Assembly (NCBI GenBank): GCA_963575745.1 | Contig: CAUYUJ010014338.1 | Location: 109,501-173,500 of the forward strand | Source: Prorocentrum cordatum | Taxonomy: Eukaryota > Sar > Dinophyceae > Prorocentrales > Prorocentraceae | Reading direction: 5' to 3' | DNA length: 64,000 bases | Part shown: positions 44,171 to 55,361 of the stretch, one piece after another | Layout: each line of letters begins with the position of its first letter | How positions within the stretch are numbered: the first letter of the stretch is position 1 | Program-made: the position numbers and the translations under genes | The notes under the pieces: model-generated | What the model was told of the DNA's origin: nothing | Seen by the model: only the letters and a program-made list of their open reading frames with translations | The model's database searches: none

Positions 44171-47100
44171 GCAGGAAGGGGGGCCACCAACGGCGACAAC
44201 GGGGCCTCGAAGGGAATGCGTATGGGGCCACGACGGGCTGCAATGAGCGACGGCCACCAAGGGCAGATAGTGCGGGGCCACAGAAGGCAACAACGGGGCC
44301 ACGGAGGGTAGCAACTGGGCCACGAATGGCAGCGAGGGGGCCACAAAGGGCGACAGCGGGGCCACGAAGGGCATGCATATGGGGCCGCGACTGGCGCGAA
44401 CGAGCGAGGGCCACGAAGGGCATACGAATATTGGGCCGCAGAAGGCAAGGACGGGGCCACTGAGGGTACCAACGGGACCGCGAAGGGCAGCGAGGGGGCC
44501 ACGAAGGGCGACAGCGGGGCCACGAAAGGGCGCGAACGAGCGGGAAGGGCAGACATGTATGGGGCCACGAAGGGCAGCGGGCCACGAAGTGCTGCAACGG
44601 AGACACGAAGGGCGGCGAGGGGGCCACGAAGGGCTGCAACGGGGCCACGAAGGGCAGCGATGGGGCCACGAAGGGCTGAAACGGTGGCACGAAGGGCTGA
44701 ATCGGGGCCACGAATGGCAGCGAGGGGGGCACAAGGGGCGACAGCGGGGCCACGAAGGGCATGCATATGGGGCCACGACGCGCGCAAACGAGCGGAGGCC
44801 ACGAAGGGCATACATACATGGGGCCAGAAAGGGCGACAGCGGGGCCACTGAGGGCAGAAAAGGGGCCACGAAAGGCAGCGAGGGGGCCACGACGGGCGAC
44901 AGCGGGGCCACGAAGGGCATGCGTATGGGACCACGATAAGCGCGTGCGAGCGGGAGCCACGAAGGGCATATAATGCGGGGCCACAGAGGGCAGCGATGGC
45001 GCCACTGAGAGCAGCAGCGGGGCCACGAAGGGCAGCGAGGGGGCCACAAAGGGCGACAGCGGGGACACGAAGGGCATGCATATGGGGCCACGACGGCCGC
45101 GAGCGAACGGGGTCACAAAGGGCATTCGTATACGGGGCCACAAAGAGCGACAGCGGGGCCACTGAGGGCAGCAAAGGGGCCACGAAGGGCAGCAAGGGGG
45201 CCACAAAGGGCGACAGCGGGGCCACGAAGGGCAGGAAGGGGGGCCACCAACGGCGACAACGGGGCCTCGAAGGGAATGCGTATGGGGCCACGACGGGCTG
45301 CAATGAGCGACGGCCACCAAGGGCAGATAGTGCGGGGCCACAGAAGGCAACAACGGGGCCACGGAGGGTAGCAACTGGGCCACGAATGGCAGCGAGGGGG
45401 CCACAAAGGGCGACAGCGGGGCCACGAAGGGCATGCATATGGGGCCGCGACTGGCGCGAACGAGCGAGGGCCACGAAGGGCATACGAATATTGGGCCGCA
45501 GAAGGCAAGGACGGGGCCACTGAGGGTACCAACGGGGCCGCGAAGGGCAGCGAGGGGGCCACGAAGGGCGACAGCGGGGCCACGAACGGGCGCGAACGAG
45601 CGGGAAGGGCAGACATGTATGGGGCCACGAAGGGCAGCGGGCCACGAAGTGCTGCAACGGAGACACGAAGGGCGGCGAGGGGGCCACGAAGGGCTGCAAC
45701 GGGGCCACGAAGGGCAGCGATGGGGCCACGAAGGGCTGAAACGGTGGCACGAAGGGCTGAATCGGGGCCACGAATGGCAGCGAGGGGGCCACAAGGGGCG
45801 ACAGCGGGGCCACGAAGGGCATGCATATGGGGCCACGACGCGCGCAAACGAGCGGAGGCCACGAAGGGCATACATACATGGGGCCAGAAAGGGCGACAGC
45901 GGGGCCACTGAGGGCAGAAAAGGGGCCACGAAAGGCAGCGAGGGGGCCACGACGGGCGACAGCGGGGCCACGAAGGGCATGCGTATGGGACCACGATAAG
46001 CGCGTGCGAGCGGGAGCCACGAAGGGCATATAATGCGGGGCCACAGAGGGCAGCGATGGCGCCACTGAGAGCAGCAGCGGGGCCACGAAGGGCAGCGAGG
46101 GGGCCGCAAAGGGCGACAGCGGGGACACGAAGGGCATGCATATGGGGCCGCGACGGCCGCGAGCGAACGGGGTCACAAAGGGCATTCGTATACGGGGCCA
46201 CAAAGAGCGACAGCGGGGCCACTGAGGGCAGCAAAGGGGCCACGAAGGGCAGCAAGGGGGCCACAAAGGGCGACAGCGGGGCTACGAAGGGCATGCGTAT
46301 GGGGCCACGACGGGTGCGTGCGAGCGGGGGCAACGAAGGGCATATAATGCGGGCCACAAAGGGCAGCGACGGGGCCACTGAGGGCAGCAACGGGGCCACG
46401 AAGGGCAGCGAGGGAAGGCGACAGTGGAACCAGCACGGGCAGCGAGGGACATCGCAGGCGGGCGAAAGGCAGCGAGCGGCGACTGCAGTCCTTAACGGGC
46501 TGGTCGGGCGGGCAGGCCCCGACGGGCGGGTCGAGCGGGCGGGTCGTTTAAGCGTGAATCCTGCTTGAACCGACAGGCAATCTGTAGCGGGAGCGCGATT
46601 CCTGAGTGTCGAAGGGCGACATCTGAATACATTGTCAGGGCAGCAAAGGGGCCACGAAGGGCAGCGAGGGGGCCACAAAGGGCGACAGCGGGGCTACGAA
46701 GGGCATGCGTATGGGACCACGAAAAGCGCGTGCGAGCGGGAGCCACGAAGGGCATATAATGCGGGGCCACAGAGGGCAGCGACGGGGCCGCTGAGGGCAG
46801 CACCGGGGCCACGAAGGGCAGCGAGGGGGCCACAAAGGGCGACAGCGGGGACACGAAGGGCATGCGCATGGGGCCACGACGGGCGCGTGCGAGCGGGGGC
46901 AACGAAGGGCATATAATGCGGGCCACAAAGGGCAGCGACGGGGCCACTGAGGGCAGCAACGGGGCCACGAAGGGCAGCGAGCGAAGGCGACCGTGGAACC
47001 AGTACGGGCAGCGAGGGACATCGCAGATGGGCGAAGGGCAGCGAGCGGCGACTGCAGTCCTTAACGGGCTGGTCGGGCGGGCAGGCCCCGACGGGCGGGT

Positions 47101-47580
47101 CGAGCGGGCGGGTCGTTTAAGCGTGAATCCTGCTTGAACCGACAGGCAATCCGCAGCGGGAGCGCGATTCCTGAGTGTCGAGGAGCGACATCTGAATACA
47201 TTGTCAGGGCAGCAAAGGGGCCACGAAGGGCAGCGAGGGGACCACAAAGGGCGACAGCGGGGCTACGGAGGGCATGCGTATGGGACCACGACGGGCGCGA
47301 ACGAGCGGGGGCCACGAAGAGCATATAATGGGGGGCCACAGAAGGCAAGGGGGCCGCAAAGGGCGACAGCGGGGACACGAAGGGCACGCATATGGGGCCA
47401 TGACGGGCGCGAGCGAGCGGGGGCCACGAAGGGCACTTGTATACGGGGCAACAAAGGGCGACACCGGGGCCACTGAGGGCAGCAACGAGGCCACGAAGGG
47501 CAGCGAGCGAAAGCGTCTGCGGAACCAGCACGGGCAGCGAAGGCGGGCGAAGGGCAGCGAGCGGCGACGGCAGTCGTTTA
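44170..47580. repeat. GGGGCCACGAAGGGCAGCGAG array with higher-order duplications
   Basis: The basic unit of about 21 bp is GGGGCCACGAAGGGCAGCGA with variants, plus a longer GCATGCATATGGGGCCACGA segment. A 1,060-bp segment repeats almost perfectly (44.17-45.23 and 45.23-46.29 kb; for instance 44373 matches 45433). A second higher-order unit of about 569 bp repeats at 46.3-47.2 kb (46565 and 47134), containing CGGGCGGGTCGTTTAAGCG. Minus-strand frames up to 803 aa (PFVAPLSPFVAP) exist in more than one frame because the unit length is a multiple of three. Confidence 0.9.
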
Positions 47581-47689
47581 CGGGCTGGTCGGGCGGGCAG
47601 GCCCCGACGGGCGGATGGCGGGCGGGTCGTTGAATTGTGAGACCTGCTTGAACCGCCAGGCAACATGTAGCGGGAGCGCAGTTCCTGAA

Positions 47690-48070
47690 TGTCGAAGAGC
47701 GGCATCTGAATAAACTGTGCAGGGATACCAAACGGGTTCCGCGATTCGGTGGTAAGTTGCGAGGAAGTCCCAGGCGAGAACGTGATTCTGCAATACGTTG
47801 TGAAGAAGTACCAGGCGGGAGCCGCGATTCGGTGGTACATTGCCAGGAAGTGCAAAGCGAGAGCGCGATTCTTCAATACACGATGGGGGCGTATCAGGCG
47901 GGAGCCGCTGTTGTTGTAAACTGGGACCAACGACACAATTTGAGCCTCAAGACTTCCCCTGCTAAAAAACAAAATGCGAGCCCCGGGAGGAGCAATTCAA
48001 TTGAAAAATGAAATGTGCACCGCGCGGGGGGGATCAACAATTATTATTATTCCGCAGTGAGAATTCAACA
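47690..48070. repeat. GTCTCAAGCGGGAGC units plus GTTGTTGT-GATCAACAAT module, copy 1
   Basis: Units of about 45-60 bp, AGGAAGTCCCAGGCGAGAAC and GCGATTCTGCAATAC, lead to a shared module. That module starts GTTGTTGTAAACTGGGACC, includes GACACAATTTGAGCC and TGCGAGCCC, and ends GGGGGGATCAACAAT. The module recurs at 49270-49425 and 51170-51315. Confidence 0.8.
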
Positions 48071-48770
48071 AAAAACAACAGCAACAACAACAATCATTCT
48101 AAGACTGTTCGCTCTTACTTGCCCGTGTGTCATTCAAATCAAATTCCCCACACCCTCGATACCCGCCCCTTTTGTCTTCTGTCTCTTTGCGGGGGGCGGC
48201 GGGCTTAGACAGGCGGGCAAACTTGAACGGGCAGACAATCCTTCGTGGGCGTACACGTCCCCGCCATTGGAACTGGTGTGGGCCCTGGAAAGAGAGGAGG
48301 GGAAGAACGAGGGAGAGTGGGAGGAAGGGAGGGGGAGGGACGAAGGAAAAGGGAAAACGCCAGGAGAAAAGGAGCGGAGAGGGGAGCGGCTGATTAGAGG
48401 CAGAGAAAGTGTGAGAGAGAGAGAGAGGATAAACAAAAAACGACAGATAAGAGAGGTAGAGAAAGAGAGAGATTGATAATGGGGGGAGAGCGAGAAAGAG
48501 AGAGGAAAAAAACGAGAGAGAGAGAGATAGAGAAAGAGAAAGAGAGAGGGAGAGAGAAAGAGATACAAAAAACAACAACACAAGAAAGAGGAAGGGAGGA
48601 GGCAGGAGAGGGGAGGGAAAAGGGCAGAGGGAAAGGAGGGAGAGGGGATAGGGCAGGGCGGCATAAGGATGAGGGAAGAGAGGAGGGAGAGAGAAGGGAG
48701 GAGAGGAGGGAGGAGGGAGGAGGAAGAGGGAGGAGGAGCAGGAAAGTAACAGCGTGAACGTTCGAGGAAG
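48070..48770. repeat. AAC module copy 3 and GA-rich microsatellite
   Basis: 48065-48200 is the AAC/CAATCATTCTAAGACTGTTCG module, truncated after GCGGGGGGCGG. 48285-48745 is purine-only GAGAGAAAGAGGGAGG sequence. No gene. Confidence 0.85.
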
Positions 48771-49430
48771 TCCTAAGCGAAAGCGCCGTTCCTGAAGGAA
48801 ATCTCGGGCGGGAGCCCACGACGGGCGGGCGATTCCATGACGGGCGGGCTGGGCGGGTGAGACATTCAAGCGGGATGCTTGAGTATGGAGAGAGCGCGAT
48901 TCCTAAGCAAAGTGTGACGGCGTCCTTGGCGCAGCGTGTTTCCTCAGCGTCGAAAGCGCGATTCCTGAATACATTTGATGGAAGTCACAAGCGAAAGCGC
49001 AAGCCCTGAATCAAATGTGAAGGGTTCTCTGGCGGGAGCAGCGGTCTTGATTGAATTGCGGGGAAGTCTCGACTCAATCGCGAGGAAGTCTCAAGCGGGA
49101 GCGCCGATCCTGAGTAAATTGTGAGGAAGTCTCAGATGGGAGCGGGGGTCCTGACTAAGTTGCGAAGGGGTTAAAGCGGGAGCACCGATCCTGAGTAAAT
49201 CGGGGGGAAGTCTCAGGCAGGAGCGGGGGTCCTGAGTAAATTTGGAGAAAGTCTCAAACGTCAGCCGTTGTTGTTGTTGTTGTAATCCGGGGGCCAGGGG
49301 CACAGTTTGAGCACCAAGACTTTCTTTCCCTTTCAAAAAACAGGGTGCGAGCGTCGAGGGCCACACCTTGAATGAGAAAAACAGCATGCACCGGGGATGG
49401 GGGGATCAACAATAATGATTCTTCAGAAAT
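48770..49430. repeat. GAGGAAGTCTCAAGCGGGAGC units and module, copy 2
   Basis: About ten degenerate units of the type GAGGAAGTCTCAAGCGGGAG followed by CGCCGATCCTGAGTAAATTG, then the GTTGTTGTTG to GGATCAACAAT module at 49270-49425. Confidence 0.85.
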
Positions 49431-49434
49431 GAAA

Positions 49435-49930
49435 GTTCATCAACAACAGCAACAACAACACAACCAACACCACCACCATTAACATTAACAACAACATCAT
49501 CATCAACATCAACAACAATATCAACAACAACAACAGCAACAGCAACAACAACAACAACAACACCAACAACAACAACAACATCAACAATCATTTTAAGACT
49601 GTTCGCCCTTATCTGCTCGAATGTCCACTAACGCGTATTTCCGAAACCCTCGATGCCCGCCCTCTTCGTTTTCGATCGAACCCCTTTTGGGGGGTACACC
49701 TTTCTTCCCTGCAGGCCGGGCCCCGGCAAGCGGCGGGGCGGCCGCGGACCGTCGGCCTGGCCAGCGGCAGCGCTGATCGGCGGGGCGGCCGCGGACCGTC
49801 GACCCGACCCCAAGGGGGACGGACAGGGGACCGACCACGAAGACGACGACGACGTCAACGACGACGGCGACGACGACGACGACGGCGACGACGAGCGAAA
49901 GCGAGAGCGAGAGAGAACGACAGCAGGGCC
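49435..49930. repeat. Satellite cassette module, copy 4
   Basis: (CAACAA)n to 49583, CAATCATTTTAAGACTGTTCG, ACCCTCGATGCCCGCC, CGATCGAACCCCTTTTGGGG, then the CTGCAGGCCGGGCCCCGGC block. A GGGGCGGCCGCGGACCGTCG segment is duplicated inside it. Then (GACGAC)n to about 49895. Confidence 0.85.
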
Positions 49931-50875
49931 ACAATGACACGAAGTAGGCCACGAAGGGCGACAGCGGGGACACGAAGGGAATGCGTATGGGGCCACGACG
50001 GGCGCGAGCGAGCGGGGGCCACGAAGGGCATACGTATACTGGGCCGCGGAGGGCAAGGACGGGGCCACTGAGGGCAGCAACGGGGCCACGAAGGGCAGCG
50101 AGGGGGCCACGAAGGGCGACAGCGGGGCCACGAAGGACAAGAAGAGGGCCACGAAGGGCGACAACGGGGCCACGAAGAGCATGCGCATGGGGCCACGACG
50201 GGCGCGAACGCGCGGGGGCCACGAAGGGCAGATCACGCGGGGCCGCAGAAGGCAACGACGGGGCCGCTGAAGGAAGCAACTGGGCCACGTAGGACAGTAA
50301 TGGGGGCCACAAGCGGCGACAGCGGAGCCACGAAGGGCATGCACATGGGACCACAACGGGCGCGAACGAACGGGGGCCACGAAGGGCATACGTATACTGG
50401 GCCGCGGAGGGCAAGGACGGGGCCACCTGAGGGCAGCAACGGGGCCACGAAGGACAGCGAGGGGGCCACGAAGGGCGACAGCGGAGCCACGAAGGGCATG
50501 CATATGGTGCCACCACGGGCCCGATCGAGCGGGGGCCAAGAAGGACATACATATATGGGGCCACGAAAAGCAGCGAGGGGGCCACGAAGGGCAGCGAGGG
50601 GGCCGCGAAGGGCTGCAACGGGGCCACGAAGGGCAGCGAGGGGGCCACGAAGGGCAGCGAGGGGGCCACGAAGGGCTACAACGGGGCCACGAAACAAATC
50701 GAGGGGGCCACGAAGGGCTGCAACGGGGCCGCGAAGGGCAGCGAGGAGGCCACGAGGGGCTGCAACGGGGCCGCGAAGGGCAGCGAGGGAGCCACGAAGG
50801 GCTGCAACGGGGCCACGAAACAACGCGAGGGGGCCACGAAGGGCTGCAACGGGGCCACGAAGGGCAGCGAGATCC
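49930..50875. repeat. GGGGCCACGAAGGGC array, second locus
   Basis: The same 21-bp-based unit as 44.2-47.6 kb, with shorter higher-order structure. Two minus frames above 350 aa are repeat artefacts. Confidence 0.9.
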
Positions 50876-50879
50876 CGAG

Positions 50880-51340
50880 TCGTAGGTAATCTGTGAGGGA
50901 GTCCTAAACGTGAGCGCGACTCCTGGGTGCCTGGGTGTCGGGAGCGCGGCGCTTGAATAACTTGCAAAAGTATCCACCGCAAGGACGTTATTCTTCAGTA
51001 AAATGCAAACAAGTCTCCAGCGAGAGCGCGACTCCAGAGCGCCGGGAGAGCAATTCATGAATTAATTGCAAGAAAGTCCCAAGCGAGAGCGCGATTCCTG
51101 AATAAAATGCAAGGAAGTTTCGGGCGTGAGCGGGGGTCCTGGCTAAATTGTGAGGAAGTATCAAGCGGGAGCCGTTGTTGTTGTGACCCAGGGGCCAACG
51201 ACACAGTTTGACCCTCAAGACTTTCCTTGATAAAAAAAAAACCGGGTGCGAGCCCTGGGAAGGGCACTTCAATCGAGAAAACACAATGTGCACCAGACGG
51301 GGGGATCAACAATAACCCTGTGCTGCGGAGATTAATCCCG
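50880..51340. repeat. GTCTCCAGCGAGAGCGCG units and module, copy 3
   Basis: Five to six units (GAGGGAGTCCTAAACGTGAG, AAGTCTCCAGCGAGAGCGC and others) followed by the GTTGTTGTTG to GGGGATCAACAAT module at 51170-51315. This is the same order as at 47.7 and 48.8-49.4 kb. Confidence 0.85.
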
Positions 51341-51429
51341 CAGGGATAATAAAGTTCGGGGTTGCGGGGGGATTATACATGTTGCCTACCGGAAGCCAGC
51401 ATGTGGGAGGAGAAAGAGATGATGTTAAG

Positions 51430-51648
51430 AGGACCGGCAAGCCGAGGATCGAGGATCGAAGATCGAAGTCCGAGGATCGAGGATCGAGATCCCGGAGTCG
51501 AGGATCGAGGTCCGAGGATCGACGGCGGCGAGGTCCGAGGATCGAGGATCGAGGTCCGAGGTTGGAAAATCGAAGATCGAGGTCCAGGGTGCTGGGGGGA
51601 GAAGGAGGAAGACAGAGAGAGACAGAGACATAAATATACATATAGTTC

Positions 51649-51690
<42 letters not shown>

Positions 51691-52009
51691 AAAAAAAGAG
51701 AGAACAAAAAAAGTAGAGAAATATAGACAGACAGAAGGAGACAGGAGGAGGAGGAGGAAGAGGAGGAGAAACGCCAAAGTTCCAAACATAGTAAGTTAAA
51801 TATGTAAACAAACAATGGAAATTAAGATGTTCATCTGCTCGTGTAGGGTAGCTCGCGTGCCTCGGTTTTCGTGGATAGTAAAACACGGCGGTAAAACAGC
51901 TCAGGGTGCCAGGGGGAGTAGGAGGAAGACATATAGAGACAGAGACAAACATATACAGATAGTTCGACAAAAAGAGAGAGAGGAGTAGAAAAAGATAGAC
52001 AGACAGAAG

Positions 52010-52054
<45 letters not shown>

Positions 52055-52334
52055 GCGGAGGAGGAGGAAAAGGAGGAGAAACGCCAAAGTTCCAAACCTA
52101 TTAAATGCAATCTGCAAACAAACAATGGAAAGTAACATGTTCATCTGCTCGTGTAGGGTAGCTCGCGTGCCTCGGTTTTCGTGGATCGTAAATCACGGCG
52201 ATAAAACAGTTCAGGGTGCCAGGGGGAGAAGGAGGAAAACAGATATAGACAGAGACAGACATATATAGTTCGACAGAGAGAGAGAAGTAGAAAAAGATAG
52301 ACAGACAGAAGGAGAGAGAGAGAGATATATATAG

Positions 52335-52405
<71 letters not shown>

Positions 52406-52623
52406 TAGAGAGAGAGGGGCGGAGGAGGAGGAGGAGAAAAACCAACGTTCCAAACCTATCAAATTTAACATGTAAACAAAGAGTGGAAATTAAGACTTTC
52501 GTCTGCTCGTGTAGGGTGCCTCATGTGCCTCGGTTTTCGTGGATAGTGAACCACAGCGATAAAAAAAGTTCAGGGCGCCAGGGGGAGAAGGAGAAAGACA
52601 GAGAGAGAGAGAGAGAGAGAGAA

Positions 52624-52667
<44 letters not shown>

Positions 52668-52703
52668 AGAGACAGAGACAAAGAGAGGCAGAGAGAGGGG
52701 AAT

Positions 52704-52754
<51 letters not shown>

Positions 52755-52795
52755 CAAAACAAAACAAAGAAAGCGAGAGAGAAGGAGGAATGAAT
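51430..52795. repeat. GGATCGA minisatellite and 310-360-bp tandem units with GA runs
   Basis: 51436-51585 is (GAGGATC)n. Then three to four units follow. Each unit starts CCAAACCTATTAAAT, continues ATCTGCTCGTGTAGGGTAGC, CCTCGGTTTTCGTGGAT and TCAGGGTGCCAGGGGGAG, and ends in a (GAGA)n run of varying length (51650-51690, 52010-52060, 52315-52410, 52600-52760). No gene. Confidence 0.9.
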
Positions 52796-52799
52796 GAAT

Positions 52800-53470
52800 G
52801 AATAGCTCGTGGAGTCCTGCCGTCACCCCTGTCATACTGCTACAGCGCGCTGTGTCAGACTTACATACAGAGATAGAGGACTCTGGGTCGGGTAGCTTCT
52901 GCCCCCCCCCCCCCCCCCCCCCCCCCCAGACATCGCAATGCAGCCATCGCGCTCCGCTTAAAAGCGGCACTGGCCGTCCTGCGCTCCCCGAAATGGGCGC
53001 GCAGCCCCGGGGGGGCAAGCTCCAAAGGCACGGGGGCCCTCGCCCAAGCCCGCCCCCCGACCTCCGACCCCCCCCCCCCCCCCTTGCCTTTGGAGCCTTT
53101 CTTAGCTCTAGGGGCATATATTATCGGAGTGATAGGGGGGGGGGGGGGGGGGGGACATATAGGTGGAGGGACGGAGAGCACGCTGCTAGGTGCTCAGAGC
53201 GGGACGATTAAGCACCGCTGGCCCCACGCTACCACGGGCCACGAGCTCGCGAAACCGCTCGCTCCCAGAAAAGGCCTCCCTGGTCCTAGAAGAAGAAACA
53301 AAACAGGAACGTATGGCCCCCTGCGGGGCCTGCTGACTGGTTACACCCTGGAGTGGCTCGGTGAGAAGTGGAGGGACAGCTGGCGACTCCAGCTGGCCGT
53401 CCGCCCCCCTGAGATCATCAATGATTTCTAAGTCAATGTATGTGTCAAATCTACTGGGGCTGCCTACTGC
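52800..53470. repeat. Homopolymer-rich segment: C26, C16, G20
   Basis: Runs of 26 C (52902-52927), 16 C (53068-53083) and 20 G (53135-53154) lie within 250 bp. The surrounding low-copy sequence has no recognisable domain. 53250-53460 is likewise unassigned. Confidence 0.85.
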
Positions 53471-53556
53471 TTCTCCCTCGGTCCGACCTCCTCCGCTAGC
53501 TTCCGCTCCAAGGGCCCGCGTGGGGCCGCGCCTGCTAGGTAGACCCCCCCCCCCCC

Positions 53557-54068
53557 TCGAACTCCATCAGCGCCTCGAGTTGGCGGGAGAGAACGAGCCC
53601 GATATTGAGGCCGCGGTGGAAGTGGCAGGAGATGATGGCCTCGGGCTTCTCGCCGTCCGTCGCCTCGAGCACCTGCGCCCTGAAATGCGGGGCCACCCTG
53701 CCCAGCTTCTGCGCCGTGATGCCCTTGGCGAAGATCTCGTTGGTGTAAAACTCCTTCATCTCGTCTCGCAACTTCACGTGGTCTGGTGGAGCGCCCTCTG
53801 CGAACTGCTTGCTGCACCCGTGCAAGATGCATGCCATCGCCACGTGCGCGTGCGGGGGCCCTCGAAATTTGTGGTCGACGAAGTGGCCTTCCTTCTCGAG
53901 CTTCTTCATCTCGGCGCTGTGGTTGTTGTACTTCACCCCCGCCGCTTTGCCTGCTGCCGCCATGCCCGCCGACGCGTCGGGCATCTCGTACCTGAGGTGC
54001 AAGGCGCTCTTGAGGTCCGCGACCTCGCGGGCCAAGGAGAGTGAAGTCTCTCGCTTCGCTTGAGACAT
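53557..54068 (-). CDS. Exon of an unknown conserved-looking protein
   Basis: An open minus-strand frame of about 170 residues with normal protein composition and no repeats: GKAAGVKYNNHSAEMKKLEK, FRGPPHAHVAMACILHGCSK, PDHVKLRDEMKEFYTNEIFA and PEAIISCHFHRGLNIGLVLS. I do not recognise the family. The first ATG (54068) lies inside a dispersed GATGTCTCAAGCG box, so the true exon start is probably downstream, near REVADLKSALHLRYE. It ends at a 13-base C run (53544-53556, plus strand), after which the frame is lost. It could be one exon of a split gene or a fragment of an unrecognised element. Confidence 0.6.
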
Positions 54069-54215
54069 CCTCGAAGAATTGTTGGTTCCGCTTGAGTCAT
54101 CCTTGACAAATTGGTCATTTCGCTTGAGGCTGCCTCCAAACATTGTTGGCGTCGCTTGAGGCATCCTCGAAAACGTTTTCGCTTCGATTGATGTTGCTAT
54201 CTCAACATAAGAAGG
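54050..54215. repeat. TTCGCTTGAGACATCCTC boxes upstream of the unknown exon
   Basis: Four copies of a 40-50-bp unit ending CGCTTGAGGCATCCTCGAA-type, in the same orientation as the 38.4-38.9-kb cluster. They sit immediately 5' of (and overlap) the exon on the minus strand. Confidence 0.75.
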
Positions 54216-54324
54216 AAGTTAACCTCGATGGCGCACTTGTCACAGTGGTAAAAAAAGTTCGGCCTCCACGCCCCGCGCCCGTGACCAAACTCTTATTGGC
54301 CGTGGATAATCAACTCAAACCTGG

Positions 54325-54659
54325 GAAAGAGAATTCAACAACAACAACAATACCCACAACAACAACAACAATCAATTTTAAAATGTTCGCTTTTGTCTGC
54401 TCGAATGCCCGTCAACATGTATTCCCCGAGCCCTCGACGCCCGCCCTCTTCGTCTTCGATCGTGCCCCTATTGGGGGGTGTGCATTTCTCCCCTGCAGGC
54501 CGGGCCCCGGCGAGCGGCGGGGCGGCCGCGGACCGTCGGCCTGGCCAGCGGCAGCGCTGATCGGCGGCAAACCGACCCCAAGAGGCATGCACAGGGGACC
54601 GACCACGACTACGACGACGACGACGTCGACGGCGACGACGACAACGATCGAAAGCGAGC

Positions 54660-54719
<60 letters not shown>

Positions 54720-54735
54720 ACGACAATAGGGCCGC
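54325..54735. repeat. Satellite cassette module, copy 5
   Basis: (CAACAA)n, CAATCAATTTTAAAATGTTCG, CCCTCGACGCCCGCC, CTTCGTCTTCGATCG, CTATTGGGGGG, the CTGCAGGCCGGGCCCCGGC block, (GACGAC)n to about 54645, then (GA)n to 54720. Confidence 0.85.
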
Positions 54736-55220
54736 GAAGGGCGCGAAGTAGGCCACGAAGGGGGACAGCGGGGGCGCGAAGGGAATGCGGATGTGGCCAC
54801 GATGCGCGCGAACGAGCGGGGGCCACGAAACGCAAATAATGCTGGGCCACAGAAGGCAACGACGGGGCCACGAAGGGTAGGACTGGGCCACGTAGGACAG
54901 CGATGGGGCCGCAAAGGGCGACGGCGGGGCCACGCAGGGCGTGCGCATGGGGCCGCGACGGGCGAGTGCGAGCGGGGGCCACGAAGGGCATGCGCATATT
55001 GGGCCGAGGAGGACAAGGACGGGGCCACTGAGGGCAGCAACGAGGCCACGCAGGGCAGCGAGGGGGCCATGAAGGGCGACAGCGGAGCCACGAAGGGCAT
55101 GCATATGGGACCACCACGGGCGCGAACGAGCGGGGGGCACGAAGGGCATACACGCATATATGTATATATTTATATATGAAAATAAATCATGTATATACAT
55201 ATATATGATTATATATATAA
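54736..55220. repeat. GGGGCCACGAAGGGC array, third locus, and AT-rich flank
   Basis: A short version of the 21-bp-based array ends at about 55150. 55150-55220 is (TATA)-rich DNA directly abutting the B2 repeat of the retroelement. Confidence 0.85.
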
Positions 55221-55361
55221 ACGGGGCTTCTTTTCCAGCGGATAACATATGTCTCGTCGATCCCACGCGCGTCTTGGCGGCTGCGACCCGGCCGCCAAAT
55301 GGATTGGGCCAGCATCCCTGGGCCGAGCCTTAAAAAGTTCCGGCGTGGGTGGGTGGGCCGC
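55221..55361 (-). repeat. Retroelement split repeat B2
   Basis: Plus-strand landmarks are ACGGGGCTTCTTTTCCAGCG at the start, GGCTGCGACCCGGCCGCC in the middle and GAGCCTTAAAAAGTTCCG near the end. It is homologous to B1 and abuts A2. Confidence 0.85.

Noticed and set aside
43845-55150. CRISPR-like array
   Set aside because: The 21-bp units are contiguous, without unique spacers, and the context is eukaryotic.
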